A DNA stretch of 8,011 bases from Bacteroidota bacterium (GCA_023427575.1 JAEZAY010000322.1:1-8011), one strand, 5' to 3'; numbered from the stretch's first letter, positions 1 to 6,864 are shown. Numbers and translations: made by a program. Notes: generated by a model from the sequence alone, not told the origin.

Positions 1-995
1 AACTTATATTTCCTGGGCAACTCCAATTTGAAGCCAATCCTTTTTTCCAGTTCTTCCCGAAACCAGTCTGCGCCATATTTATCCACCGTATATTTTAAAC
101 GGGCAAGTTTGCGATCGCTGCGGTTTCCGAAATCACGCTGAACAGTCAGCACTTCATAAACGGCCTTCATGGTTTTCTCCCCGGCTTCAACAAATCCAAT
201 TTCGGTGGCCAGTCTCGCATAGTTGTCAGGATTACCATGAGTGGAAGAAAGGCCGCCGCCAACGGCAATATTAAAACCAAGGAGCTGATTGTTTTCAATA
301 ATGGCTATCAGCCCCAAATCATTTCCAAAAACATCTACATCGTTGTTTGGCGGAATGGCAATCGCGATTTTAAATTTTCTTGGCAGGTATCGGTTCTGAT
401 AAAGCGGATCTTCTTCATCCTTTTTTTCGAAAATTTTTTCTTCATCGAGCCAGATCTCATAGTAAGCCCGGGTTTTAGGCAATAGCATGGTGCTGATCTC
501 GTCGGCATATTGAAACACCTGTTGATGAATGGCCGACTGGCCGGGATGCGAGCTGCAGATAACATTGCGGTTTATATCGCCGCAGGTTGCTATAGAATTT
601 AATTTAGCCGCGGAAAAAGCCTGAATCGTGGGCTTGACATGAGACTTGACCAGTCCGTGCAATTGCAGGGTCTGGCGGGTTGTTATCTTAATCACTCCTG
701 TACTGTGTTCACCGGCGATATGATGCGTGGCCACCCATTGTTCAGGGGTCATAAATCCACCGGCCAGCCGCAGCCGAATCATAAAAGAATAAAGCCGGTC
801 AAGTTTTTTTGCCGCCCTTTCTTCGCGACGATCCCGGTCATCCTGCTGGTACATTCCGTGAAATTTGAACAGTTGCTGATCATCATCACTTACGGCGCCT
901 GTGATTTCATTGTTCAAGCTTTCAACAATAGTTCCACGCAAACCATCGCTTTTCATTTTTATCCGTTCGGTAGAACTCAGGTTATTATCCGACAT
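1..995 (-). CDS. cysI: Assimilatory sulfite reductase hemoprotein, beta subunit (N-terminal 331 aa; gene runs off the left edge)
   Basis: Cytoplasmic siroheme/[4Fe-4S] subunit that reduces sulfite to sulfide with electrons from CysJ. My own translation from the ATG at 995 is open to the window edge (331 codons plus 2 bases). CysI signatures occur in the family order: KFHGMYQQDDRD (44-55), MIRLRLAGG (72-80), TTRQTLQLHG (105-114), CGDINRN (138-144), RYLPRKFK (202-209), NDVDVFGND (218-226) and GFNIAVGGGLSSTHGN (240-255). The Arg of CGDINRN and the two Lys of PRKFK correspond to sulfite/siroheme-contacting residues known in E. coli CysI (R153, K215, K217). The cluster-ligating cysteines lie in the C-terminal half, outside the window. 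It starts 55 nt after cysJ, with an A-rich upstream and no Shine-Dalgarno. No frameshift was seen; open frames on the other strand here are shadows. Confidence 0.95.
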   Translation of the reverse strand, partial: MSDNNLSSTERIKMKSDGLRGTIVESLNNEITGAVSDDDQQLFKFHGMYQQDDRDRREERAAKKLDRLYSFMIRLRLAGGFMTPEQWVATHHIAGEHSTGVIKITTRQTLQLHGLVKSHVKPTIQAFSAAKLNSIATCGDINRNVICSSHPGQSAIHQQVFQYADEISTMLLPKTRAYYEIWLDEEKIFEKKDEEDPLYQNRYLPRKFKIAIAIPPNNDVDVFGNDLGLIAIIENNQLLGFNIAVGGGLSSTHGNPDNYARLATEIGFVEAGEKTMKAVYEVLTVQRDFGNRSDRKLARLKYTVDKYGADWFREELEKRIGFKLELPRKYK

Positions 996-1050
996 ACTTT
1001 CTGGTTATCTGTTAAAGTCTTTTTTATATGTTGATTTTATCGGTCGCTTC

Positions 1051-2742
1051 TTAGTAAACATCTTTTAAATACCGGTCAGAAGCAGCCAGTTCATCCAGGT
1101 ATTCGCGGGCCTGTTCCGGCGTTTTGCTTCCATGTTCACCAATAATCCGAAGCAGGGCGGCTTCCACATCTGCACTCATCGGCTCCCTGGCGCCGCAGAT
1201 ATAAATACTGGCCCCGGATTCAATCCATTCGAACAGATCCCGGCCCCATTTCAGCATTTTGTGCTGTACATATACTTTTTCTTTCTGATCGCGGGAAAAA
1301 GCAACATTGATCCGCGACAGCACTCCTGTTTCCACCCAGTTCTGAATTTCAGTCTGATACAGAAAATCGGTGCTGAAATGCTGATCGCCGAAGAACAGCC
1401 AGTTTTTTCCGCTGGCCCCCGTGGCATCACGTTCTGCGAGGAAGGATCGGAACGGTGCGATTCCCGTTCCCGGACCAATCATGATCAGGTCTTTGTCTTC
1501 GGCAGGAAGACGGAAACGATTGTTCTTATGCACATAAAACTGAATCTGATCATTTTCCGGAACCTGGGTCAAAAAATCAGAACACAATCCAAACTTCCAT
1601 TCGTCGTTCACGCAAAAGCGGTCACGCGAAACCGTAATATGAACCTCACCACTATGCGCTTCCGGTGAAGAGGATATTGAATACAAACGGGGCGTAATTG
1701 GTTCCAGAATGGCAATCACCTCATCAAACTGCAATGCATCTTTAGCCGGATAGATCTTTAGTAAATCGTAAAGACTCATATTCATCGCCGGAATATCCTG
1801 CTTTACGATTGATGCATATTGCTTCACCTGTCTTTCCGGAAGATTGACAAGATTCACTTTCTTCAGCAATAATTCTGATACGGTTAATTCTTCATTCCGA
1901 AATCTAACCAGTTTATCGGGATCAACTTTTGTTTCAGCAAGAATTGCTTCCACCAGCTTCGGTGAGTTAGGAGGAACAATACCAATGGAATCACCTGGCT
2001 GATAGCTGATTTCTTCAGCTTCGATTTCGATGTGATGAGTTTGTTTGGAAGAACCTGTATCGTTCAGGTTGATATTGGTTAGAACGGTACCGGTATAAAT
2101 CTGTTTACCCGAGGTTTTTTTACCCGTTACCGGGAGAGCCGGAGCAGGTGCCGATGATTGCGTAAGCCTCGACAAAACCGCATTAAACCAGTTTGCCGCA
2201 TCGCTTTCATAATCGGTATCGCATTTCTGAAGATCGGTAATTCTTTGGCCTCCGAGTTTCTGTAATTGAAGATCCACATCTTCGCCGGCCTTACAGAATA
2301 ATGGGTAGGAAGTATCACCCAAAGCGAGCACACTGTACTTCATCTTCTCGAGCTTAAAACCATTGAGGTGGATATGATCGAAGAATTTTTTGGCGGCGGC
2401 GGGGGGTTCTCCATCACCCTGGGTGCTTACGATCGCTAAAAAATATTCTTCTTTTGAAAGATCATTCACCCGGTACTGATCCAGGCTTACCACTTTGGCA
2501 TTGATCCCCTTTGATTTTGCCTGAGCGGCAAAACCAGAAGCCAGTTTTTTTGAATTGCCAGACTCTGTACCGAACACAATGGTGAGCTTATTTACCAACG
2601 GCTTTGAAGGCGGTATGGATTCAGACTCCGGTGGAGAAAGAGCCAGTAATCCGGAAAGATATCCATTGATCCAGATCAGCTCTTCTTTGGAAGAATCAGC
2701 TATCAGATCCCGCATCAACTTTAATTTTGTTCCTGCTAACAT
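1051..2742 (-). CDS. cysJ: Sulfite reductase flavoprotein, alpha subunit (diflavin reductase)
   Basis: Passes electrons NADPH -> FAD -> FMN -> CysI hemoprotein. The 563 aa are slightly shorter than E. coli CysJ (599). Domain order: a short N-terminal segment; flavodoxin-like FMN domain with TIVFGTESGNS (54-64), STQGDGEPP (106-114) and LGDTSYPLFCKAGEDVD (141-157); a Pro/Ala-rich hinge near 195-212; connecting/FAD domain with QPGDSIGI (248-255), PRLYSISSSP (351-360) and FGLCSDFL (384-391); NADPH domain with GPGTGIAPFRSF (423-434), FSRDQKEKVYVQHK (482-495) and YICGA (514-518); and the typical C-terminus DRYLKDVY. It lies 34 nt after cobA and 55 nt before cysI, in one operon. The start has an A-rich upstream (AAGAAAAAACTGAAAA) and no Shine-Dalgarno. 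A related diflavin reductase is a formal alternative, but adjacency to cysI makes CysJ the clear choice. Confidence 0.95.
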   Translation of the reverse strand: MLAGTKLKLMRDLIADSSKEELIWINGYLSGLLALSPPESESIPPSKPLVNKLTIVFGTESGNSKKLASGFAAQAKSKGINAKVVSLDQYRVNDLSKEEYFLAIVSTQGDGEPPAAAKKFFDHIHLNGFKLEKMKYSVLALGDTSYPLFCKAGEDVDLQLQKLGGQRITDLQKCDTDYESDAANWFNAVLSRLTQSSAPAPALPVTGKKTSGKQIYTGTVLTNINLNDTGSSKQTHHIEIEAEEISYQPGDSIGIVPPNSPKLVEAILAETKVDPDKLVRFRNEELTVSELLLKKVNLVNLPERQVKQYASIVKQDIPAMNMSLYDLLKIYPAKDALQFDEVIAILEPITPRLYSISSSPEAHSGEVHITVSRDRFCVNDEWKFGLCSDFLTQVPENDQIQFYVHKNNRFRLPAEDKDLIMIGPGTGIAPFRSFLAERDATGASGKNWLFFGDQHFSTDFLYQTEIQNWVETGVLSRINVAFSRDQKEKVYVQHKMLKWGRDLFEWIESGASIYICGAREPMSADVEAALLRIIGEHGSKTPEQAREYLDELAASDRYLKDVY

Positions 2743-2776
2743 TTTTCAGTTTTTTCTTGTGTATCCAGCGTAAAAA

Positions 2777-3616
2777 TTAAGAATATACACGCCCGCTTTT
2801 CGCTATAATGGCCGTTGCTTTTGTTAATGGCTGGAAATAGTATTCATTGCCATGATAATTTTCAACCCAGTTAAACTGCTTATGTAAGGCCACTGTTTTT
2901 CCAATAATTACCAAAGTGGGCGACATGAAGCCCGAAGGCTGTACCGCCGCAAACTCGCTAAACTCATACACCGATACCTTTTGATAAATGGTGGTAGCCT
3001 GTTCAATCACGGCGATGGATTTGGAATCATCCACATTGTAACTGATCAGCTTGTTAACGGCTTTGTGCAGCGTTTCAGAACTCATATAAAACACCAGCGT
3101 ATCGGAAGTATTTGCCAGTTCTTTCCAATAATCCTCTGATAGTATATCCGATTTATAATAGGTCAGAAACCGGACGGCGGTAGAATGATCACGGGCCGTT
3201 AAAGGAATGCCCGCCGATGCCGCTGCACCCAATGCGGCCGTAATACCGGGAATAATTTCGAAGGGAATGGAAGCTGCTTTCAGGGCGCTTAGTTCGTCCA
3301 GAATATTGGAAAAAACAGAAACATCGCCGCCTTTGAGGCGAACCACCTGCTTTCCCTGAGCCGCATGAGCTACAAGCATCTGGTTGATAACCGACTGACG
3401 GGTAGAATATCCCTTGCCGGATTGTTTGCCGGCATAAATCATTTCAGCGAATGGGTTAACATGCAGGCGGATAATTTCATCACTGACCAGCCGGTCGGCA
3501 ATTACCACATCTGCATTTTCCAGAAACCGAATCGCTTTTAAAGTGATCAGTTCCGGATCTCCGGGCCCCGCCCCAACAAAAATTACTTTGCCTTTTGGTT
3601 GAATGGTTGCACTCAT
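2777..3616 (-). CDS. cobA: Uroporphyrinogen-III C-methyltransferase (SUMT) for siroheme synthesis
   Basis: SAM-dependent methylation of uroporphyrinogen III at C2 and C7 to precorrin-2, the precursor of siroheme. Signatures: VGAGPGDPELITLKA (14-28), VVRLKGGD (91-98) and the SAM-site loop PGITAALGAAASAGIPLT (123-140). The GGD motif continues as VSVFSN instead of the PFIFGR common in proteobacterial SUMT; I recall this variant from Bacteroidota sulfate operons. At 279 aa it is about 20-30 residues longer than many stand-alone SUMTs, with a tail (about 250-279) rich in aromatic and basic residues. There is no fused dehydrogenase/ferrochelatase as in E. coli CysG, so the last two siroheme steps must be encoded elsewhere. 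Its place between ATP sulfurylase and sulfite reductase points to siroheme for CysI rather than cobalamin. The 114 nt before its start is the longest gap inside the operon; I found no convincing promoter or terminator there. Confidence 0.93.
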   Translation of the reverse strand: MSATIQPKGKVIFVGAGPGDPELITLKAIRFLENADVVIADRLVSDEIIRLHVNPFAEMIYAGKQSGKGYSTRQSVINQMLVAHAAQGKQVVRLKGGDVSVFSNILDELSALKAASIPFEIIPGITAALGAAASAGIPLTARDHSTAVRFLTYYKSDILSEDYWKELANTSDTLVFYMSSETLHKAVNKLISYNVDDSKSIAVIEQATTIYQKVSVYEFSEFAAVQPSGFMSPTLVIIGKTVALHKQFNWVENYHGNEYYFQPLTKATAIIAKSGRVYS

Positions 3617-3730
3617 TGTATGTGAAGTCAGTTCATTTTTTAAAAGATTGCTTTTCCTGACAAACTCTGCTTAACCATTCTGCTTTCTGTAGTCAATCTG
3701 AATCCGTTATTTCCTTCCTGGTTTTGCTAT

Positions 3731-4972
3731 CTATTGGATCATGCAGGCTCCCACCGTAACATGACTTGTTTCATCAATCAAGATCGCACCGCCGTTTGCT
3801 CTGAGCTTTTGGTATGGATCGAAAGGAACAGGCGCTGCTGTTTTAATCCTGGCCCGGATGATATCGTTCAACTGAACTTTTTCAGGAGCTTCTTCACGGC
3901 CCAGCGTATGTACATCCAGTTTATATTCAATTTCTTTCACCACCGTTTTAACCGTCCGGCTATTGATCTGTAATAAATATTTATTGCCGGCAACAAGGGG
4001 CCTTGTATCCATCCAGCATAATAAAACGTCGAGCTCCTGTTCAACCCGGGGCTGATTATCGGATTTTACAATCAGGTCGCCGCGGCTGATATCAATATCA
4101 TCTTCGAGGTGCATTACAATGCTCTGCGGCGCAAATGCCTGCTCCACTTCCCTGCCTGAAATTTCAATTGATTTAATCCGGGTCTGAATATTTGCCGGCT
4201 GGATGGTTACCAGATCTCCCTTTGCATACACACCGCTGATGATCTTTCCGGCATACCCCCGGTAATCGTGCAAATCATCTGACTGAGGCCGGATCACATA
4301 CTGAACCGGAAACCGCGCATCCACAAAATTGAGATCATTTTCCAGTTCAACATTTTCAAGGAACTGCAACAAAGATTCCCCTTCAAACCAGCTCATGTTA
4401 GCGGAAGCTTCTACTATATTATCGCCATTCAGGGCGCTGATTGGAATATAAGTAACGTCTTTGAGGCCCAGGCTGGCGGCAATTTTCGAATATTCAATTA
4501 CGATATTGTTGAATACATCCTGTGAATAATCAACCATATCCATTTTATTGACGGCTACCACCAGATGCGGAATATGAAGCAGTGAAGTGATGATGGAATG
4601 GCGTCGGGTCTGTTCAACAACGCCATTGCGTGCATCTATCAAGATAATGGCCAGATCCGCATTGGAAGCGCCCGTTACCATGTTCCGGGTATATTGAATA
4701 TGCCCCGGAGCATCCGCTATAATAAACTTTCGTTTCGGGGTGGTAAAATACTTATAAGCTACATCAATGGTAATGCCCTGTTCGCGTTCGGCTCTTAAGC
4801 CATCTGTTAACAGCGCCAGATCAATCTGACCTTCATCGCGGTTTTTGCTTTGCTTCTCAATGGCCGCCAGCTGATCCACCATAATGGATTTGCTATCGTA
4901 TAAAAGGCGGCCAATCAGGGTACTTTTTCCATCATCTACACTTCCCGCGGTAATAAATCGTAATAGGTCCAT
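3731..4972 (-). CDS. cysN: Sulfate adenylyltransferase subunit 1 (regulatory GTPase)
   Basis: EF-Tu-like GTPase that drives APS formation by CysD through GTP hydrolysis. GTPase motifs are complete: G1 GSVDDGKS (10-17), switch I region LRAEREQGITID (59-70), G3 DAPGH (87-91), G4 NKMD (142-145) and a G5-like ISALNGDN (178-185). These are followed by beta-barrel domains that continue to the end (RIKTAAPVPFDPYQKLRANG, about 376-395). At 413 aa it is shorter than E. coli CysN (475) and lacks a C-terminal APS-kinase (CysC) fusion. That fits the APS-type CysH in the same operon, which needs no PAPS. It lies 86 nt downstream of cysD; the gap holds a small hairpin. The start follows an A-rich stretch (AAAATAAAAAAGACATA) without a Shine-Dalgarno motif. 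Confidence 0.96.
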   Translation of the reverse strand: MDLLRFITAGSVDDGKSTLIGRLLYDSKSIMVDQLAAIEKQSKNRDEGQIDLALLTDGLRAEREQGITIDVAYKYFTTPKRKFIIADAPGHIQYTRNMVTGASNADLAIILIDARNGVVEQTRRHSIITSLLHIPHLVVAVNKMDMVDYSQDVFNNIVIEYSKIAASLGLKDVTYIPISALNGDNIVEASANMSWFEGESLLQFLENVELENDLNFVDARFPVQYVIRPQSDDLHDYRGYAGKIISGVYAKGDLVTIQPANIQTRIKSIEISGREVEQAFAPQSIVMHLEDDIDISRGDLIVKSDNQPRVEQELDVLLCWMDTRPLVAGNKYLLQINSRTVKTVVKEIEYKLDVHTLGREEAPEKVQLNDIIRARIKTAAPVPFDPYQKLRANGGAILIDETSHVTVGACMIQ

Positions 4973-5015
4973 TATGTCTTTTTTATTTTGCGGAATTAAA
5001 TTCTTTATAACGCTG

Positions 5016-5043
5016 CTGAGAGCTCTGAATCCTGTTCTCTCAG
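5016..5043 (-). other. Inverted repeat / possible mRNA hairpin in the cysD-cysN gap
   Basis: Arms CTGAGAG (5016-5022) and CTCTCAG (5037-5043) pair perfectly over 7 bp, with a 14-nt loop. In the operon mRNA the hairpin sits 15 nt after the cysD stop codon and about 43 nt before the cysN start. On the operon strand it is preceded by an A run and followed by CAGCG, with no U tract, so it is not an intrinsic terminator for the operon. A role as an mRNA processing or stability element is inference only. Confidence 0.4.
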
Positions 5044-5058
5044 TTTTTTAGCGCGGTC

Positions 5059-5967
5059 TTAGAAATATCCGTTCTTTTTACGGTCTTCCATTGCCGCTTC
5101 CGAAACCCTGTCGTCAATCCTCGTTTCTCCTCTTTCGCTGGTTTTGGTAGCCGTGATCTCACTAATGATATCATCGATACTGGAAGCAGCTGATTCCACT
5201 GCAGCCGTACAGGTCATATCACCCACCGTACGATACCGCACCCGTTTTGTACTGATAATATCAGAATCATCTTTACGGATAAAATCGGAAATGGCCACCA
5301 ACTGTCCATCATGTTCAAGCACTTCGCGATCGTGGGCGAAATAGATGGATGGAAGTTCAATGTTTTCTTTTTTTATATAGTTCCAGATATCCAGTTCGGT
5401 CCAGTTGCTGATGGGAAAGCAGCGCACATTTTCACCTTTATGAATCCGGCCGTTATAAATATTCCAGAGTTCGGGTCTTTGTAATTTGGGATCCCATTGT
5501 CCGAATTCATCACGTACCGAAAATATTCTTTCCTTCGCCCGGGCCTTCTCTTCATCGCGGCGGGCGCCGCCAATGCAGGCATCGAATTTAAATTCTTCGA
5601 TCGTATCGAGTAAGGTATAGGTTTGAAGGGCATTCCGACTTGCAAACTTGCCCCGGGGTTCTGAAAGATTTTTGATTCTGATCGTATCTTCCACCTTACG
5701 AACAATCAGTTTTTCACCGATCTTTTCCACCAGGTCATCCCGAAATTGCAATGCTTCCGGGAAATTGTGACCGGTATCTATATGCACCAGGGGAAAAGGA
5801 AACTTTCCGGGACGAAATGCTTTTAATGCCAGATGTACCAGCGTAATAGAATCCTTGCCTCCGGAAAATAATAAGGCTGGTCTTTCAAATTGCCCGGCAA
5901 CTTCACGAAAGATATGAATCGCTTCTGACTCCAATTGATCAAGATAATCTAACCTGTGAGCACTCAT
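5059..5967 (-). CDS. cysD: Sulfate adenylyltransferase subunit 2 (catalytic ATP pyrophosphatase)
   Basis: Adenylates sulfate with ATP to adenosine 5'-phosphosulfate (APS) in complex with CysN; the first committed step of sulfate assimilation. The 302 aa match the usual CysD length. The PP-loop is LFSGGKDS (33-40), followed by VHIDTGHNFPE (61-71), the conserved block GGARRDEEKARAKERIFS (133-150), FPISNWTELDIWNYI (184-198) and the characteristic C-terminus RVSEAAMEDRKKNGYF (287-302). The start lies only 9 nt after the cysH stop, so translational coupling is likely; no Shine-Dalgarno motif is seen. The N-terminus MSAHRLDYLDQLESEAIHIFRE fits other CysD proteins, which supports this start. Confidence 0.97.
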   Translation of the reverse strand: MSAHRLDYLDQLESEAIHIFREVAGQFERPALLFSGGKDSITLVHLALKAFRPGKFPFPLVHIDTGHNFPEALQFRDDLVEKIGEKLIVRKVEDTIRIKNLSEPRGKFASRNALQTYTLLDTIEEFKFDACIGGARRDEEKARAKERIFSVRDEFGQWDPKLQRPELWNIYNGRIHKGENVRCFPISNWTELDIWNYIKKENIELPSIYFAHDREVLEHDGQLVAISDFIRKDDSDIISTKRVRYRTVGDMTCTAAVESAASSIDDIISEITATKTSERGETRIDDRVSEAAMEDRKKNGYF

Positions 5968-5976
5968 ATTCTACGG

Positions 5977-6705
5977 TCATTTAGTGATTGATTGATGAAC
6001 ATGCAAACCGCACTCCTTTTTACTGCTTTCTTCCCACCACCATCTGCCGGCTCTGAAATCTTCACCAGGGCGGATGGCGCGGGTACAGGGTGCACATCCA
6101 ATGCTGACAAAACCCCGGTCGTGTAAAGGATTGTAAGGAATATTGTTCGAGTTGATGTATTCGGTAACCTCTTCCGTGGTCCAGTGAAGAAGAGGATTGT
6201 ATTTGATAACCTGATTGGCTTCATCCCACTCCAGAATTTTCAGATCCTGTCGTGCCGGCGAATGTTCGGCCCTCAGCCCGGTTATCCAAACCCTGTTGCC
6301 GGCAAGCGCCCTTTGCAATGGCTCCACCTTGCGGATATAACAACAGGATTTCCGGTTCTCCACCGATTCATAAAATGAATTGGGTCCTTTCGCCCCAACA
6401 AAATCTTCGAGCAAATGGGCATTTGGATAATAGGCCCTAATCGGTTTACCATATTTAACCAAAGTGCTGTTCCACACCGAATAGGTCTCTGGAAATAAAC
6501 GGCCGGTATCAAGCGTAAAAACTTTTACATCCAGATCATGGCTGAAAATTTCATGAGTTATAATCTGGTCTTCGTAACTGAAACTGGTGGAAAAAGTCAC
6601 TGCGGCCGGAAATTCCGCGGCTAGAAAACGGATGGTTTCGACGCCATTTAGTCCATTTATCTGGTAGAGTAATTTTTCAATATTTGCTTCGAAGGAGGAA
6701 TTCAT
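5977..6705 (-). CDS. cysH: Assimilatory APS reductase, Fe-S type (phosphoadenylyl/adenylyl-sulfate reductase family)
   Basis: Reduces activated sulfate to sulfite using thioredoxin-type reductant. The 242 aa contain the PP-loop-like TFSTSFSYEDQ (37-47), FTLDTGRLFPETY (63-75), TGLRAEHSPAR (142-152) and the C-terminal catalytic ECGLHV (231-236, Cys232). The key point is the pair CC (121-122) and CxxC (204-207). These four cysteines bind a [4Fe-4S] cluster and mark the branch that uses APS; the E. coli PAPS reductase lacks them. That agrees with the absence of an APS kinase here. It is the first large gene of the operon, 9 nt ahead of cysD. The gap upstream (6706-6888) holds the promoter and a Cys-rich leader reading frame. 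The start at 6705 has no Shine-Dalgarno motif and gives the expected N-terminal length. Confidence 0.95.
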   Translation of the reverse strand: MNSSFEANIEKLLYQINGLNGVETIRFLAAEFPAAVTFSTSFSYEDQIITHEIFSHDLDVKVFTLDTGRLFPETYSVWNSTLVKYGKPIRAYYPNAHLLEDFVGAKGPNSFYESVENRKSCCYIRKVEPLQRALAGNRVWITGLRAEHSPARQDLKILEWDEANQVIKYNPLLHWTTEEVTEYINSNNIPYNPLHDRGFVSIGCAPCTRAIRPGEDFRAGRWWWEESSKKECGLHVHQSITK

Positions 6706-6732
6706 GTAGAATGGTTAATCTTGGAACTTATT

Positions 6733-6785
6733 GATAATCAAGAGAATAGTAATCAGCAACAACAACAGGCGCTGCGGTGATTATC
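6733..6785 (-). promoter_or_regulatory. Candidate attenuator segment: 8-bp inverted repeat bracketing the Cys codons of the leader
   Basis: Within the cysH leader, 6778-6785 (GATAATCA in the RNA, the Asp-Asn-His codons of the leader peptide) is perfectly complementary to 6733-6740 (TGATTATC in the RNA). The 37-nt loop contains the four Cys codons and the stop codon. Six bases of the upstream arm can pair instead with TGATTA at 6750-6755, which overlaps the leader stop codon, and five with GATTA at 6716-6720 near the cysH start. The downstream arm lies in TTGATTATCAA (6731-6741), which can fold on itself. A ribosome stalled on the Cys codons would cover the upstream arm. The pairing is AU-rich and no U-tract terminator follows, so the regulatory role is inference. 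Confidence 0.4.
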
Positions 6786-6809
6786 CAGATATGTACGCAT
6801 TCGGGTCAT
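6753..6809 (-). CDS. Putative cysteine-rich leader peptide (four terminal Cys codons) ahead of cysH
   Basis: An 18-codon frame reads MTRMRTYLDNHRSACCCC and stops (TGA) immediately after the codons TGT TGT TGT TGC. A second in-frame ATG at 6800 gives a 15-aa form starting MRTYL; either could be the true start. It begins about 20 nt after the TATCTTTG promoter element and ends 47 nt before cysH, so it would be the first frame on the operon transcript. A run of Cys codons at the end of a tiny frame in front of a cysteine-biosynthesis operon is the classic layout of an attenuation leader peptide. Poly-Cys leader peptides that respond to cysteine are established in mycobacteria. I infer that low charged tRNA-Cys stalls the ribosome and changes expression of cysH and the genes behind it. 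Caution: the three TGT codons also form a short triplet repeat, so a chance origin is less remote than the residue count suggests. Confidence 0.68.
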   Translation of the reverse strand: MTRMRTYLDNHRSACCCC

Positions 6810-6820
6810 AAAGTCTACTT

Positions 6821-6855
6821 AAGTGGTGGACAAAGATATAAGCTGAGTACCACTT
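6821..6855. repeat. 7-bp inverted repeat flanking the cys operon -7 element (possible operator)
   Basis: AAGTGGT (6821-6827) and ACCACTT (6849-6855) are perfect inverted copies separated by 21 bp. The predicted -7 element TATCTTTG (6831-6838) lies between them. One arm falls at the expected transcription start and the other just downstream of the -33 region. The arm spacing, about 28 bp centre to centre, is close to three helical turns. This would suit a dimeric regulator, but no regulator gene is in the window and the site's role is inference. Confidence 0.35.
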
Positions 6856-6864
6856 TAAAAAGTT
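6831..6864 (-). promoter_or_regulatory. Predicted Bacteroidota-type promoter of the cysHDN-cobA-cysJI operon
   Basis: The minus-strand TATCTTTG (6831-6838) is an exact match to the Bacteroidota -7 consensus TAnnTTTG. At about the right distance upstream, where the -33 TTTG is expected, the sequence is AACTTTTT (6857-6864), a T-rich but imperfect match. Transcription would start a few bases downstream of 6831, giving a leader of roughly 120 nt before cysH. That is long enough to hold the Cys-rich leader frame, which starts about 17 nt into the transcript. No clear intrinsic terminator separates this promoter from the upstream gene that ends at 6889, so some read-through is possible. Confidence 0.55.

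Noticed and set aside
639..1034. Long plus-strand open frame (131 codons), and another on the same strand near 237-485
   Set aside because: Both are antisense shadows of cysI. The minus-strand frame is open from 995 to the edge and carries all expected sulfite reductase motifs.
1132..1668. 178-codon plus-strand open frame inside cysJ
   Set aside because: It lies antisense to the NADPH/FAD domain of cysJ, has no recognisable motifs, and its composition follows the cysJ codons read backwards.
3640..3678. 12-codon minus-strand frame (MVKQSLSGKAIF) in the cysN-cobA gap
   Set aside because: No codon bias signal, no regulatory amino-acid run and no nearby promoter; frames of this size are expected by chance in a 114-nt gap.
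6692..6709. Perfect Shine-Dalgarno AAGGAGG followed by ATG-TAG on the plus strand
   Set aside because: It is the reverse complement of cysH codons 2-5 with a start directly followed by a stop; nothing is transcribed toward the plus side here. The matching CCTCC just inside cysH looks like a chance Ser-Ser codon pair.
6706..6830. SAM riboswitch (S-box), considered because a plus-strand TAATCAAGAG resembles the first conserved box
   Set aside because: The resemblance is on the wrong strand, and the other S-box conserved segments (GGTnGAGGGA, CTGGCCC) are absent.
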